DNA of 55,386 nucleotides. It comes from Lachnospiraceae bacterium. Its GTDB lineage: Bacteria > Bacillota > Clostridia > Lachnospirales > Lachnospiraceae. The notes under the pieces are model-generated. The model worked only from the letters and a program-made list of their open reading frames with translations, ran no database searches and was not told the DNA's origin. Numbering within the stretch: position 1 is the stretch's first letter; each line of letters opens with the position of its first letter. Positions 41,884 to 51,052 of the stretch are shown piece after piece. The stretch lies in NCBI GenBank assembly GCA_017397645.1, contig JAFQIE010000016.1, positions 1 to 55,386 on the forward strand, read 5' to 3'. A program made the translations under genes and the position numbers.

Positions 41884-43075
41884 GTTTATGAAAGCCTCCA
41901 AAATTTAGTTTCATCACCCCGCCCTCAAATACGGGACGGATACCGAAGTATTGTAACACAGTTGCCCCTATATCTGCAAAGGTTTTTCGTGTTCCAAAAT
42001 CGGTGGGAATCAAGTTCTTACCATATATCAACAAGGGCACATATTCCCTGGTATGATCGGTGCTTTCCGTATACCCGGGATCACATCCGTGGTCCGCCGT
42101 AATCATCAGCACATCTTCGGGACGCATTTTGTCCATAATATCAGGCAGTATGCGGTCGAACGCATTAAGCGCACGGGCGTATCCCGGGATGTCTCTGCGG
42201 TGTCCGTATACAGAGTCAAACTCTACAAGATTCACAAAGGCAAGTCCTTCAAAATCCCTTTCTAATAGTCCCAGGGTGACGTTCATACCTTCCTCATTAT
42301 TCTTCGTAGGAATGCTCTCCGTCAGTCCCTTCCCAGCGAATATATCGGATATTTTTCCAACTCCTATAACATCCTTCCCCGCCGCCTTCATCTGATCCAG
42401 CATGGTGTCTGCGGGAGGCAGAATGGAATAGTCATGTCGATTTCCGGTGCGTTTGAAAGTGGCTGCACTTTCCCCCACGAAGGGTCTTGCAATCACACGG
42501 CCCACACCTTCCTCGCCCTGCAATAATTCTCTGGCAATCCTGCAGTATGCATATAGTTCATCCAACGGAACCTTCTCTTCATGAGCAGCAATTTGAAATA
42601 CACTATCCGCCGAAGTATAAACAATCAGATCTCCGGTTCTCAAATGCTCTTCCCCATAATCACGGATGACCTCTGTACCGGAGTAGGGTTTGTTGCAAAG
42701 AACACCCCGACCGGTCAATCGCGAGAACTCCTCAATCACCTTTTTCGGGAATCCGTCGGGATATGTGGGCAAAGGATGCGCAGAATAGATGCCTGCAATC
42801 TCCCAATGTCCTACTGTAGTATCCTTGCCGCGGGAGCGTTCCTTTAGTCTGGCATAGGAAGCAATGGGGGACAAAAGTTTGTTTCTGTCCAACGCCAAAG
42901 CCTCCGCCACGCCACTTATCGAATACAATCCCATTTTTTCCATGTTGGGAATCTTTAACTCTCCGGATTGAAATACAGAGCGCAAAGTGTTCACATTCAC
43001 ATCTCCATATTCACAGGAATCTTCCATGGCTCCTATTCCAAAACTATCAAGCACAATCAAAAATACTCTTTTCAT
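41876..43075 (-). CDS. deoB: Phosphopentomutase
   Basis: DeoB interconverts ribose 1- and 5-phosphate, and the deoxyribose forms, in nucleoside salvage. The 399-residue protein is an alkaline-phosphatase-superfamily enzyme: VLDSFGIGAMEDS at the start binds metals, GKDTTVGHWEIAG holds the catalytic Thr, and ITADHGCDPGYTESTDHTREYVP supplies further metal ligands. It overlaps prfC by 8 bp; the coupling of a salvage gene to RF3 has no evident functional reason. Confidence 0.95.
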   Translation of the reverse strand: MKRVFLIVLDSFGIGAMEDSCEYGDVNVNTLRSVFQSGELKIPNMEKMGLYSISGVAEALALDRNKLLSPIASYARLKERSRGKDTTVGHWEIAGIYSAHPLPTYPDGFPKKVIEEFSRLTGRGVLCNKPYSGTEVIRDYGEEHLRTGDLIVYTSADSVFQIAAHEEKVPLDELYAYCRIARELLQGEEGVGRVIARPFVGESAATFKRTGNRHDYSILPPADTMLDQMKAAGKDVIGVGKISDIFAGKGLTESIPTKNNEEGMNVTLGLLERDFEGLAFVNLVEFDSVYGHRRDIPGYARALNAFDRILPDIMDKMRPEDVLMITADHGCDPGYTESTDHTREYVPLLIYGKNLIPTDFGTRKTFADIGATVLQYFGIRPVFEGGVMKLNFGGFHKHE

Positions 43076-43118
43076 CTTCTGCCCTTCCTATTTCCTTAGA
43101 AGTATACCACACTTTCCA

Positions 43119-43901
43119 TTATGGTACAACTGTACTGATGATGACATTCTGCGGCTGTATTTCTGTCTTTCTCACCACAATATCCTCTATTTGCGCCCGC
43201 ATAATATCGTCCAAAGTTGGCTCATTTACCACTACATCCACAGAGTCCCCATTGATGCTGACCACAATATCGGAATATCCCTTGGCTTCCAACAGAATCT
43301 CTGCTGCCGCCTCTTTTTCTGCGACCTGTGTCATTTCTACCATGGCGTCCACAGCGTCCTGTTTATGTGCATCGGTCAGTTCCGCACTATTGATGATTTC
43401 CAGCAGAGTCTCTTTGTTTCTGGCTCTGGTCTGCTCCTTCAATAGTTTTGCCTCCGATAGGACAGCCTGTGCGTTAGCCGCAGTAAAAATGGCCTCACCC
43501 GGGATTTCACCTGCTTCAGGCGTCTTCTGCACGAGTTGCGTATTTTCTGCTATCCCGGTTCCCTCTGCTGTCAATGTATCGCCACTTTCCAATGTACCAT
43601 CCGCCACCGTAGTGTCAGTGGCAGACAAATCCATTCCAACGTCCAGATAATCATCTACAATGAAGTTCATATCCGTGTCCAAACTTTCTATCTGCTCAAA
43701 CTTACCCAGCAAATCTTCATCCGAAATATCCATTAATTCTTCCGCTGTATAGTTTTCCGTGAGAATGTCATCTGAATTCACTTCCTTTGTACCTATCTCG
43801 TCTTCCAGGCTGGGTCCTGCAAATTGTAAATACCCTGCAATCGCTATCATTATGGCCAAAGCACTTATCATAAGTTGATTTTTTTTAATTAAAGTTTTCA
43901 C
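43119..43901 (-). CDS. spoIIIAH: Stage III sporulation protein AH
   Basis: SpoIIIAH is anchored in the outer forespore membrane by one N-terminal helix (LMISALAIMIAIAGYLQFAG, residues ~10-30). It projects a domain into the intermembrane space that pairs with a forespore partner. The 260-residue protein has the conserved part LKEQTRARNKETLLEIINS and EAAAEILLEAKGYSDIVVSI, a ring-building fold. A long acidic, Thr-rich linker (~35-135) is poorly conserved. It is the last spoIIIA gene, about 43 bp before deoB. Confidence 0.93.
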   Translation of the reverse strand: MKTLIKKNQLMISALAIMIAIAGYLQFAGPSLEDEIGTKEVNSDDILTENYTAEELMDISDEDLLGKFEQIESLDTDMNFIVDDYLDVGMDLSATDTTVADGTLESGDTLTAEGTGIAENTQLVQKTPEAGEIPGEAIFTAANAQAVLSEAKLLKEQTRARNKETLLEIINSAELTDAHKQDAVDAMVEMTQVAEKEAAAEILLEAKGYSDIVVSINGDSVDVVVNEPTLDDIMRAQIEDIVVRKTEIQPQNVIISTVVP

Positions 43902-43955
43902 ATTGCATCTCCTCTTTGCGTTTTACTATTTTATTGTATGAACATACTTGTTTCA

Positions 43956-44603
43956 TTATTCCATTTTTACTACCTTCACCTTGTGTGCTTCCAGCCCAAA
44001 TAAAGCCTGCACAATCTCCACTATGGTACGGTTCACGTTACCGGCTCCGGCTCCCTTGGCCACCACCAGCACACCCTGCACTTTGGGTAAAATGGTTTTT
44101 ACCACTATGGGGTGTTTCTCGCTGCCGTTGCTTGCATACACGGTATTTTCCTGTGTGGTTTGTTCGCTCACTGTACGCTTCCCGCCCCCAGCGTCAGCTT
44201 CACTTGTGGTATTCTTTTGCGAGGATTGTTCTTTTTCTACCACCAGTTCTTCCGTAGCCGTGACGGAAATCATGACCTCCACTGCTCCCACACCGTGGAT
44301 TTTCGACAGTCGCTCTGCCAATCTTTTTTCCAAATCAGCTATATACTCTGTGGTATATTTTTGCGGGTTATTCCCGTATCCGACCTGTGCCTGTATCTGC
44401 TCTGTGACATTTTCTTTTGTACCTCCCGAAGCAATTCCAAGGGTGCTTGAATTGCTTGCTTTTTGTCCGGGCAAAAAACCATTCCCATTTGCAGGAGACG
44501 CAATCATAAATAACAGCACTCCACAAAGAATCATAATAATGAGTTTTTGCTTATCCTTTCCGCCTGATTCACCCTGTAGCAGTTCTTTCCAACCTTTTCC
44601 CAT
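43956..44603 (-). CDS. spoIIIAG: Stage III sporulation protein AG
   Basis: SpoIIIAG forms a large ring in the channel between mother cell and forespore. The 215-residue protein has one membrane helix (~24-42; LIIMILCGVLLFMIA) and a long outside-facing region. It carries YIADLEKRLAERLSKIHGVG and AVEVMISVTATEELV, then a final ring-building part, PIVVKTILPKVQGVLVVAKGAG. It follows spoIIIAF by 8 bp. Confidence 0.93.
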   Translation of the reverse strand: MGKGWKELLQGESGGKDKQKLIIMILCGVLLFMIASPANGNGFLPGQKASNSSTLGIASGGTKENVTEQIQAQVGYGNNPQKYTTEYIADLEKRLAERLSKIHGVGAVEVMISVTATEELVVEKEQSSQKNTTSEADAGGGKRTVSEQTTQENTVYASNGSEKHPIVVKTILPKVQGVLVVAKGAGAGNVNRTIVEIVQALFGLEAHKVKVVKME

Positions 44604-44611
44604 GCTCCCCC

Positions 44612-45004
44612 CTAATCTCCCAGTGATATTTCCTCAACAGGGTCGATGACGATATCTTCTTTCTCCCACCCGCCGGCATGTTCCGATTGCTCTCCCCCGG
44701 TTAATAGGTTATTCATCACCTCCTGCAGAGATAAACTGCTCTCTTCTCCCCATTCCTGTCCACTATCCGGAATCTGCTTCTCGTTTAGGATTGACTCAAT
44801 CTCCTCCCATCCATAGTCCGGAGCAAAAGGAACATATTCTGTCACGCCGCCGAGAGGGGATATCAAATAGAGCAAAATCATAATGCTGACCAAAAGTTTC
44901 ATGTACTTTTCATCGGATTCCTTGGGTCTGAAATGTACAATCATACGGGCGCATATAAGAAATACTCCCATCCTTCCCAAGGTATGAATAAAGCCATCCA
45001 ACAT
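44612..45004 (-). CDS. spoIIIAF: Stage III sporulation protein AF
   Basis: This 130-residue protein has two N-terminal membrane helices (residues ~8-20 and 35-52) separated by HFRPKESDEKYMKLL, then an outside domain that ends in an acidic tail. The order and first 60 residues match SpoIIIAF. The soluble domain is shorter than in Bacillus. It lies between AE and AG with gaps of 12 and 8 bp. Confidence 0.9.
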   Translation of the reverse strand: MLDGFIHTLGRMGVFLICARMIVHFRPKESDEKYMKLLVSIMILLYLISPLGGVTEYVPFAPDYGWEEIESILNEKQIPDSGQEWGEESSLSLQEVMNNLLTGGEQSEHAGGWEKEDIVIDPVEEISLGD

Positions 45005-45016
45005 AACCCTTCCTCC

Positions 45017-46075
45017 CTAAACCACGCGCCCACTTAACGCAGTCGTCACAGCTATCACAATGAGAAAAAGCAGCATCGCCGTAGCTGTGGTACGAAGCAG
45101 CAGTATGCCTGCTTCCCCCACTTTATCGGTACAGGTCGTCAATCGTTTGTCACTAACCACCCCCATAAACGCAGCTGCGCATTTTAAAACTATGGTTATC
45201 AAACCGATTTTAAGCAGAGGCACCATACATAAAAACAGCAAGAGAAGTAAAAGCACAATTCCAATGCTGTTTCTGAGCAAAACTGCCGAGCCCAACACTA
45301 ATTCCACTGCTCCCCCGGCAGCATTTCCAATCCCCGGAATAGCATTCACCAAATTGTGCATGGCAGACATCTTGGCATAATCCAATAACGGTGCTATCAA
45401 CGACTGGAAAACACTCATTCCCGTCACCACCCACAATGCAATTTTTAATATCCACCCTATCACCTTGGAAATTAGTTCAATCAGCAAAGACAGTTTTTCT
45501 TCCACCCAAACACCATTCAAAACCACCATTAGACTATATCCGGTAATCAAGGGTAACACAACTCCCACTAGCACGTACTCTACTCCGTAAACAGCCAAAA
45601 GCATCATCTGGTAAGACACCGCTGCAGTAATAGTGCCACCACACACTCCCAAAGCCAGGACATACGCAGGTGCTAACAGTTTCACAAACAATCGGATATG
45701 CTCCAATGCCTGCCCGGCTGTGCCATACATTTGATGAAAACTTTCCATCAGCACAGAAATAAATAGTAAGTACATAAAATAAAAACTTAGGTCTGCCACA
45801 TGGCTGCGGTCAAACATTTCTACAAAATGAGATACTACCGAAGATAGGATTCCCAGCACTAACAACCAAAGGAACAGCCCTTTCAGCCCTGCCAGCTGCC
45901 CCATTACATTTTCCTGCAGTTGCGACCACAGGGACGTTACTGCTACAGTGAAATCCCCACTAATGATTTGATTTAAGATTTGCGGAAGGTCGATATTCTC
46001 CCCCGGGAAGAGTGCAGCGATTCCTTTTTCAATTTCATCTAATCCGTAGGCATCCCACACCAGATTGTAATCCAC
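45017..46075 (-). CDS. spoIIIAE: Stage III sporulation protein AE
   Basis: SpoIIIAE is the large multi-spanning membrane part of the feeding channel. The 352-residue protein has about eight hydrophobic segments and the conserved MHNLVNAIPGIGNAAGGAVE and KCAAAFMGVVSDKRL. The start is GTG 46075, seven bases after GAGGGGGTG. Unlike Bacillus SpoIIIAE, which has a cleaved signal peptide and about 400 residues, this form starts with the soluble N-terminal part and lacks the signal sequence. Confidence 0.92.
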   Translation of the reverse strand: MDYNLVWDAYGLDEIEKGIAALFPGENIDLPQILNQIISGDFTVAVTSLWSQLQENVMGQLAGLKGLFLWLLVLGILSSVVSHFVEMFDRSHVADLSFYFMYLLFISVLMESFHQMYGTAGQALEHIRLFVKLLAPAYVLALGVCGGTITAAVSYQMMLLAVYGVEYVLVGVVLPLITGYSLMVVLNGVWVEEKLSLLIELISKVIGWILKIALWVVTGMSVFQSLIAPLLDYAKMSAMHNLVNAIPGIGNAAGGAVELVLGSAVLLRNSIGIVLLLLLLFLCMVPLLKIGLITIVLKCAAAFMGVVSDKRLTTCTDKVGEAGILLLRTTATAMLLFLIVIAVTTALSGRVV

Positions 46076-46089
46076 TTGTGTTCACCCCC

Positions 46090-46476
46090 TCAGAGTAACT
46101 GTTGTATCTTCTCAATGGTGGCAAACAGTATGGGAATTCCTGCAAACATTACGGACACTTTCCCCAAAAGTTCGATTTGTCCCGCCACAGACTGGTATCC
46201 TGCATCCCGACATACCCCGGCACTAAATTCGCAGATATAGGTGATTCCAATTACTTTTAATAATATTGCCAAATATTCTTCTGCTCCACCCAGGTATTCT
46301 TTCACTCTTGCAAACTGATATAGCAAAGCCCCCACCTGACGCAGAATAAACGCAAATATAATCAAACTGACAGCCAGTCCCACATAAGTGGCGTATTCCG
46401 GTTTTACACTTTTGAACTGAATGGCCACAAGCACACCCACAATTCCCAGAAATGCTATTTTTATCAATTCCGACAT
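46090..46476 (-). CDS. spoIIIAD: Stage III sporulation protein AD
   Basis: This 128-residue protein has four hydrophobic helices. The conserved part is KEYLGGAEEYLAILLKVIGI, then YICEFSAGVCRDAGYQSVAG and EKIQQLL at the end. With SpoIIIAC it forms the membrane part of the channel near the ATPase. It lies 13 bp after spoIIIAC. Confidence 0.93.
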   Translation of the reverse strand: MSELIKIAFLGIVGVLVAIQFKSVKPEYATYVGLAVSLIIFAFILRQVGALLYQFARVKEYLGGAEEYLAILLKVIGITYICEFSAGVCRDAGYQSVAGQIELLGKVSVMFAGIPILFATIEKIQQLL

Positions 46477-46489
46477 TTACCCCTCCGTC

Positions 46490-46684
46490 TCAAAAGGAAA
46501 ACAGTGCCTCTATCGTCTCAAACAACTCGTATATGTACGGAACTATCCATGTCAATACCAAAATAAGTCCCGCTAAACTGATGATAAAGGAATGCTCCTC
46601 TCGACCGCTGTGCTTTAACACTTGACATAGGATTGTCACCAAAATTCCAACTGCCGCTATCTTAAATATCAGGCCCACACCCAT
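46490..46684 (-). CDS. spoIIIAC: Stage III sporulation protein AC
   Basis: This 64-residue protein is almost entirely two membrane helices, starting MGVGLIFKIAAVGILVTILC and continuing VLKHSGREEHSF. The length and order are those of SpoIIIAC, a partner of SpoIIIAD. It starts 21 bp after spoIIIAB. Confidence 0.93.
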   Translation of the reverse strand: MGVGLIFKIAAVGILVTILCQVLKHSGREEHSFIISLAGLILVLTWIVPYIYELFETIEALFSF

Positions 46685-46705
46685 ACAGCCCGCCTCCCCG
46701 CATTT

Positions 46706-47224
46706 TTACCACAATATCAACACAAGCAGCAGACCGCTCATTAAACTGAGCCCGGTAACTACTCTGCTCTTATCCCTCTCTTCCTCGTATAGCCGCTGCC
46801 GTTCTTGCTGTAACTTCTCAATACTTCTTTTGATGGTTCGTACCTGCGCTTCACTGTCAGCAAAGCCTGTCTTTTGGCTAAAGGCATAAAAATCCTCTAT
46901 ATCTTCAGTTTTTAATGGATACGCGGTCAAAGTCTCAATGGTCTCCTGCCGGAACACTTCTCCAAAATTCTCACCTTCATTGTTCTTCATCCGTTTCGCA
47001 ACATTTTTCAGTTTTTCTGAAAAAGGCGGTCTGATATGCTCCGCAACCCGTTCGCAACATTGTGGTAGAGAAGATTTTTCATAAGCAATTACTCCCATCA
47101 ACAGTTCTAAAATCTCTGATAAATCCTGTAACGCATGCATCCTTCCCCGAAAGACGTCCAAAAATCTTTTTCCTATTCCGACGCAACCATAAACGATCAA
47201 TCCCGCACCTGCAAACTTCAACAT
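46706..47224 (-). CDS. spoIIIAB: Stage III sporulation protein AB
   Basis: This 172-residue protein has a helix at each end and a helical soluble body. Motifs AGLIVYGCVGIGKRF, LLMGVIAYEKSSLPQCCERV and GLSLMSGLLLVLILW match SpoIIIAB, which resembles the GspF family and is thought to link the ATPase SpoIIIAA to the membrane. Its ATG follows the spoIIIAA stop by 4 bp. Confidence 0.93.
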   Translation of the reverse strand: MLKFAGAGLIVYGCVGIGKRFLDVFRGRMHALQDLSEILELLMGVIAYEKSSLPQCCERVAEHIRPPFSEKLKNVAKRMKNNEGENFGEVFRQETIETLTAYPLKTEDIEDFYAFSQKTGFADSEAQVRTIKRSIEKLQQERQRLYEEERDKSRVVTGLSLMSGLLLVLILW

Positions 47225-47228
47225 CTAT

Positions 47229-48152
47229 CTATCCTGTTTTCTCAATTTTTTCTACAACGCAGTTACCGTTTTTACGGCATAAATAGATCAAAAGCCGAAA
47301 CACCTTTTCCAGTTCTCCGGCAGAAAACCCGAATCTTCTTTCCACATCTTTTCTGTCTACGCCATGAGCCGTGGCAATGATGTTACACCCGCACACAGAA
47401 GCCACTTGCAAAGCCTGAAGTTCTTCCGCGCTACCCAGTTCATCAATGGCAATCACCCTTGGTGACATGGATCGCAAAAGCATCAACATCCCTAATTGTT
47501 TTGGGCATCCATCCAGCACATCCGTCCGAACTCCCATATCATTTTGTGGTATTCCCATATAGCACCCCGCTAACTCTGACCGTTCATCCACAACTCCCAC
47601 AGTCAATCCTTCAGAATACCCATTGCCATCGGAAACCTGCCGAATCATATCCCGAAGAAGTGTCGTCTTGCCACATCCCGGCGGGGAAATGATTAAAGTA
47701 TTCTGCAACACCCCCCGCTCATATAACAAAGGTACAATGTCATCTGCCGCACCTTTTATCTGATGTGCAATCCGGATATTCAATGCGGACACATTTTTAA
47801 CGGTACGTATTTCTCCGCCACTCATTACCGTTTCTCCAACGATGCCTACTCTATGTCCGCCCGCCAAGGTCATGTACCCTCTGCGCAATTCGTCTTCGTA
47901 TGCATAAGGAGAGTAATCACAAATATGTTTTAAGACTGCCCGAACTTCTTTTGAGGATGCACACCTTGCCTTCTGAATATCCCCTGTCCACTCCCCCTGT
48001 CCTGTAACAAACCATTCCTTTCCTCTCAGGAGAACAGCTACCGGCTTTTCCGCCCGAAGCCTTATCTCTTGCAGGTGTTCCTGCGCACCACAAACCCGTC
48101 CCCAAAGTCCACGGTACTCCCGGGGAAACAATTCCATCAATTCACTTCCCAT
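47229..48152 (-). CDS. spoIIIAA: Stage III sporulation protein AA (ATPase)
   Basis: SpoIIIAA is the cytoplasmic ATPase of the feeding channel, related to secretion ATPases. The 307-residue protein has LQEIRLRAEKPVAVLLRGKE near the start, Walker A ISPPGCGKTTLLRDMIRQ (~148-165), and Walker B VIAIDELGSAEE. I place the start at ATG 48152 (MGSELME), with GGAGG just upstream. It is the first gene of the operon and follows a sigma-E-like promoter. Confidence 0.95.
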   Translation of the reverse strand: MGSELMELFPREYRGLWGRVCGAQEHLQEIRLRAEKPVAVLLRGKEWFVTGQGEWTGDIQKARCASSKEVRAVLKHICDYSPYAYEDELRRGYMTLAGGHRVGIVGETVMSGGEIRTVKNVSALNIRIAHQIKGAADDIVPLLYERGVLQNTLIISPPGCGKTTLLRDMIRQVSDGNGYSEGLTVGVVDERSELAGCYMGIPQNDMGVRTDVLDGCPKQLGMLMLLRSMSPRVIAIDELGSAEELQALQVASVCGCNIIATAHGVDRKDVERRFGFSAGELEKVFRLLIYLCRKNGNCVVEKIEKTG

Positions 48153-48173
48153 AACATGTCCTCCCCTTTCTCC

Positions 48174-48202
48174 AATATATGAGCACCTTCCGAGAAAATG
48201 AC
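48174..48202 (-). promoter_or_regulatory. Sigma-E-like promoter of the spoIIIA operon
   Basis: On the minus strand GTCATTTT (48195-48202) and CATATATT (48174-48181) are 13 bp apart. They are close to the mother-cell sigma-E pattern GTCATATT and CATAyAmT. spoIIIA is a sigma-E operon in Bacillus, which supports the call. The site lies within 50 bp of the start codon. Confidence 0.7.
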
Positions 48203-48203
48203 A

Positions 48204-48236
48204 CAAAAAAAGAATCCTTCACAGGATTCTTTTTTA
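48204..48236 (-). terminator. Terminator of ddh
   Basis: Twelve-bp stem AAAAAAGAATCC / GGATTCTTTTTT with a 7-base loop, T-rich on both strands, between ddh and spoIIIAA. Confidence 0.85.
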
Positions 48237-48274
48237 TCAGACTATTCTAAATTTCATCTTTCTTAATATGTCTC

Positions 48275-49258
48275 TTATAACATGGTTGCTCTCAATTCTT
48301 CTCCACTCTTTGAACTTAAATAAGCAGGAGGAATATCAAACACGGTTTTACAGCCCTTTGCGCCCTCTACACCTAGACGGTATGCCGCTCTGGCGTAAGC
48401 AACAATAACAGAAGATGTGAACTCCGGATTGGAGTCCAGCTTCAAACTATATTCGATGATATGACTGTTTTCTTTATTCCATCCCGTTTTACCGCTACGA
48501 ATCACAAAACCGCCATGAGGGATGCCACTGTGGTCCCTTGCCAATTCTTCTGCAGAAATGAAATGCACGGTGGTATCATAATCTGCAAAATAATTAGGCA
48601 TGGTTTTAATCTCTGTCTCAATACGTGCCAAATCTGCACCTTCAGACGCCACTACAAAGCATTCCCGCGTGTGTTTCTGTCTGGTGGTGAGTTCAGGTTC
48701 TGCGCCACTGCGCACCGCCGCAAGCGCCTCCTCTACCGGTATGGTATACTGTCTTGCATCCAATACGCCATCTATACGGCGAATGGCATCCGAATGTCCT
48801 TGGCTGACACCTTTTCCCCAGAAGGTGTAATCTGCTCCTTCCGGTAACACCGCAGACGCATAAAGGCGATTCAAAGAAAACATGCCCGGATCCCAGCCGG
48901 TGGAAATCACAGCCACCTTACCACTTTCCTTTGCAGCCTTGTCCACGCGATCAAAATGCTCAGGAATCTTTGCATGGGTATCAAAACTGTCTACCACATG
49001 AAAATAGGATGCATACTCCGCTGTCTGCTTGGGTAAATCAGTTGCACTACCACCGCAAAGAATCAAGACATCAATCTCATCCTTCTTGGCAGGTGCCTCT
49101 TCTGCACGATATACGGGCACACCTTCCGTCAATATCTTTACAGTTGCAGGATCGCGGCGAGTGAACACAGCCTTTAACTCCATATCCGGATTTTGTCTGA
49201 TGGCACACTCAATGCCACGGCCCAAATTACCATATCCCATAATACCAATTCGTATCAT
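48275..49258 (-). CDS. ddh: meso-diaminopimelate dehydrogenase
   Basis: Ddh makes meso-diaminopimelate from tetrahydrodipicolinate, ammonia and NADPH in one step, feeding lysine and peptidoglycan synthesis. The 327-residue protein has the N-terminal Rossmann site GIMGYGNLGRGIECAIR and LCGGSATDLPKQTAEYASYF, plus STGWDPGMFSLNRLYA and HGGFVIRSG, which match Ddh. The start at ATG 49258 has AAAGGTGG upstream. It lies about 30 bp after the DUF47 gene, so it may be co-transcribed. Confidence 0.94.
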   Translation of the reverse strand: MIRIGIMGYGNLGRGIECAIRQNPDMELKAVFTRRDPATVKILTEGVPVYRAEEAPAKKDEIDVLILCGGSATDLPKQTAEYASYFHVVDSFDTHAKIPEHFDRVDKAAKESGKVAVISTGWDPGMFSLNRLYASAVLPEGADYTFWGKGVSQGHSDAIRRIDGVLDARQYTIPVEEALAAVRSGAEPELTTRQKHTRECFVVASEGADLARIETEIKTMPNYFADYDTTVHFISAEELARDHSGIPHGGFVIRSGKTGWNKENSHIIEYSLKLDSNPEFTSSVIVAYARAAYRLGVEGAKGCKTVFDIPPAYLSSKSGEELRATML

Positions 49259-49289
49259 TCTCTTAAACCACCTTTGATTGTTTTTATAA

Positions 49290-49913
49290 TTAACTATTCT
49301 TCATAACCACCAAATCAATACAATCTCCCACATGCTCGCAAGCGTCTGCACAAGCCTCCAGACGGTCAAAAATCTTACGCCATGAAATGATGTCTAATAC
49401 ATCCGTAAATCTGGAATTCAACAGTTGCGTGTAGTCCACATAGAGAATATCGCATTCCTCCTCTACACGATTCAGGTCTACCACCATCTTTAAAAGTTTT
49501 TCCGGCTTCTTAAAATTAGAAAACTCCGCAACCATCGCATTCATCAGAGCGCAGCATTCTACAATTTTCTTGGCAAACGTAACTGCCTCCGGAAGCATTT
49601 CCTTAACATTATACATATAAAACACCTGCAACACTTCTTCAATAGCGTCAGAAACCTCATCAATACTCTGACTAATCAAGGATAAATCCTCTCTGTCCAC
49701 AGGAGTCACAAATGCTTTTGCCAATGCAGAAGTCATCTCGTGCTTTTTAAGGTCTCCACTATGTTCAAATTCATGCATGATTTGGAGCATTCCTCTTAAA
49801 CCTTCAAACTTATAATCAGACAGGCATTTTACCAAATAATCAGCCGCCTTGCAGGAATACTCTGTTGCCTGGGTCAAATTTTCAAAATAAAAACGATCTG
49901 CTTTAGATGCCAT
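49290..49913 (-). CDS. DUF47 (PhoU-like) accessory protein of the Pit transporter
   Basis: This 207-residue all-helical protein has the DUF47 pattern: VDREDLSLISQSIDEVSDAI near the middle, then NRVEEECDILY and WRKIFDRLEACADACEHVGD. It resembles PhoU, whose helical bundles carry metal clusters. Such genes regularly sit beside Pit-type phosphate transporters and probably limit their activity. It is 53 bp after the pit gene. Confidence 0.88.
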   Translation of the reverse strand: MASKADRFYFENLTQATEYSCKAADYLVKCLSDYKFEGLRGMLQIMHEFEHSGDLKKHEMTSALAKAFVTPVDREDLSLISQSIDEVSDAIEEVLQVFYMYNVKEMLPEAVTFAKKIVECCALMNAMVAEFSNFKKPEKLLKMVVDLNRVEEECDILYVDYTQLLNSRFTDVLDIISWRKIFDRLEACADACEHVGDCIDLVVMKNS

Positions 49914-49966
49914 TTTTTCTTTCTCCTCGTCTTATACAAAAATTGATGGGAAATATTTCTATCCCT

Positions 49967-51019
49967 TTAGAAAATCCACATAAACAGTTTTGTCATCAAA
50001 AATCCAATCAATCCGCATCCGGGGAAGGTCAACACCCATGTGAGGCACATTTCCTTCACCACTCCTAAATTGATAGCCTTAATACTCTTCACTGCACCAA
50101 CGCCCATAATCGCCGTGGTCTTTGCGTGTGTGGTAGATACCGGCAAACTTAACAAAGAACAGAGCAGCAAGGAAGTAGACGCTGATAAATCCGCCGAGAA
50201 TCCCTGATACTTTTCCAGTTTTACCATATCCATACCCACAGATTTGATAATCTTCTTTCCGCCGATGGCCGTACCAACGGCCATGATTACGGCACACATC
50301 ACCATAATCCAAGTTTCCGGATGCAAGTCCTTAGGAATACTCTGCCCCTGAGACATAAACAGGCACAGAATAATGATACCCATAAACTTCTGTCCATCCT
50401 GAGCACCATGCATAAACGCCGAGTAAGCCGCGCCAAAAATCTGTGCATATTTAAAGACAGGCTCCGTTTTTCTTCTTTCTACACGATAAAAGGCTTTGGT
50501 CACCAGCTTACAAACCAGCCAACCAAATCCAAATCCAAGGGTTACGGAAACCACGATACCATATAACACCTTCACCCATTCTGCGCCATTGACACCTTGC
50601 ATACTACCGTGTAATGCAATGGCACTGCCGGAAAGCCCTGCAATTAAAGCGTGGCTTTCACTGGTAGGAATCCCAAAAAAGAAAGCAGCCGTAGCCCAGG
50701 TCACAATGGCAAACATCGCTGCGCTCAACGCTATGGTTGCCGTCCTGGGATCATTTCCAAAATTCACCATCTTTGTAATGGTCTCTGCCACCTTAGGGCT
50801 AAGTAAAGTCATGACATAGACCCCTAAGAAATTAAACACAGCCGCCATCACAATAGCAGCTCTGGCAGACATACACCTGGTAACCACGCAAGTTGCAATG
50901 GCATTCGGTGCATCTGTCCAACCATTCACAAGGATTACTCCCAAGGTTAGGAAAACAGCCACCATAAGTAAGGGATTTGCTACCATCTGTCCCCAAAAGT
51001 AAGACAATGATAAATCCAT
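49967..51019 (-). CDS. Inorganic phosphate transporter, Pit family
   Basis: This 350-residue protein has about ten membrane segments and two inverted repeats with the Pit signatures: GWTDAPNAIATCVVT in the first half and LPVSTTHAKTTAIMGVGA in the second. Pit proteins take up metal-phosphate with protons. ATG 51019 has GGAGGTGAG upstream. An inverted repeat overlaps the likely promoter upstream, so phosphate or metal control is possible. The DUF47 partner gene follows. Confidence 0.92.
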   Translation of the reverse strand: MDLSLSYFWGQMVANPLLMVAVFLTLGVILVNGWTDAPNAIATCVVTRCMSARAAIVMAAVFNFLGVYVMTLLSPKVAETITKMVNFGNDPRTATIALSAAMFAIVTWATAAFFFGIPTSESHALIAGLSGSAIALHGSMQGVNGAEWVKVLYGIVVSVTLGFGFGWLVCKLVTKAFYRVERRKTEPVFKYAQIFGAAYSAFMHGAQDGQKFMGIIILCLFMSQGQSIPKDLHPETWIMVMCAVIMAVGTAIGGKKIIKSVGMDMVKLEKYQGFSADLSASTSLLLCSLLSLPVSTTHAKTTAIMGVGAVKSIKAINLGVVKEMCLTWVLTFPGCGLIGFLMTKLFMWIF

Positions 51020-51052
51020 GTTTCTCACCTCCAAAAATTTTACTCCCACGTT

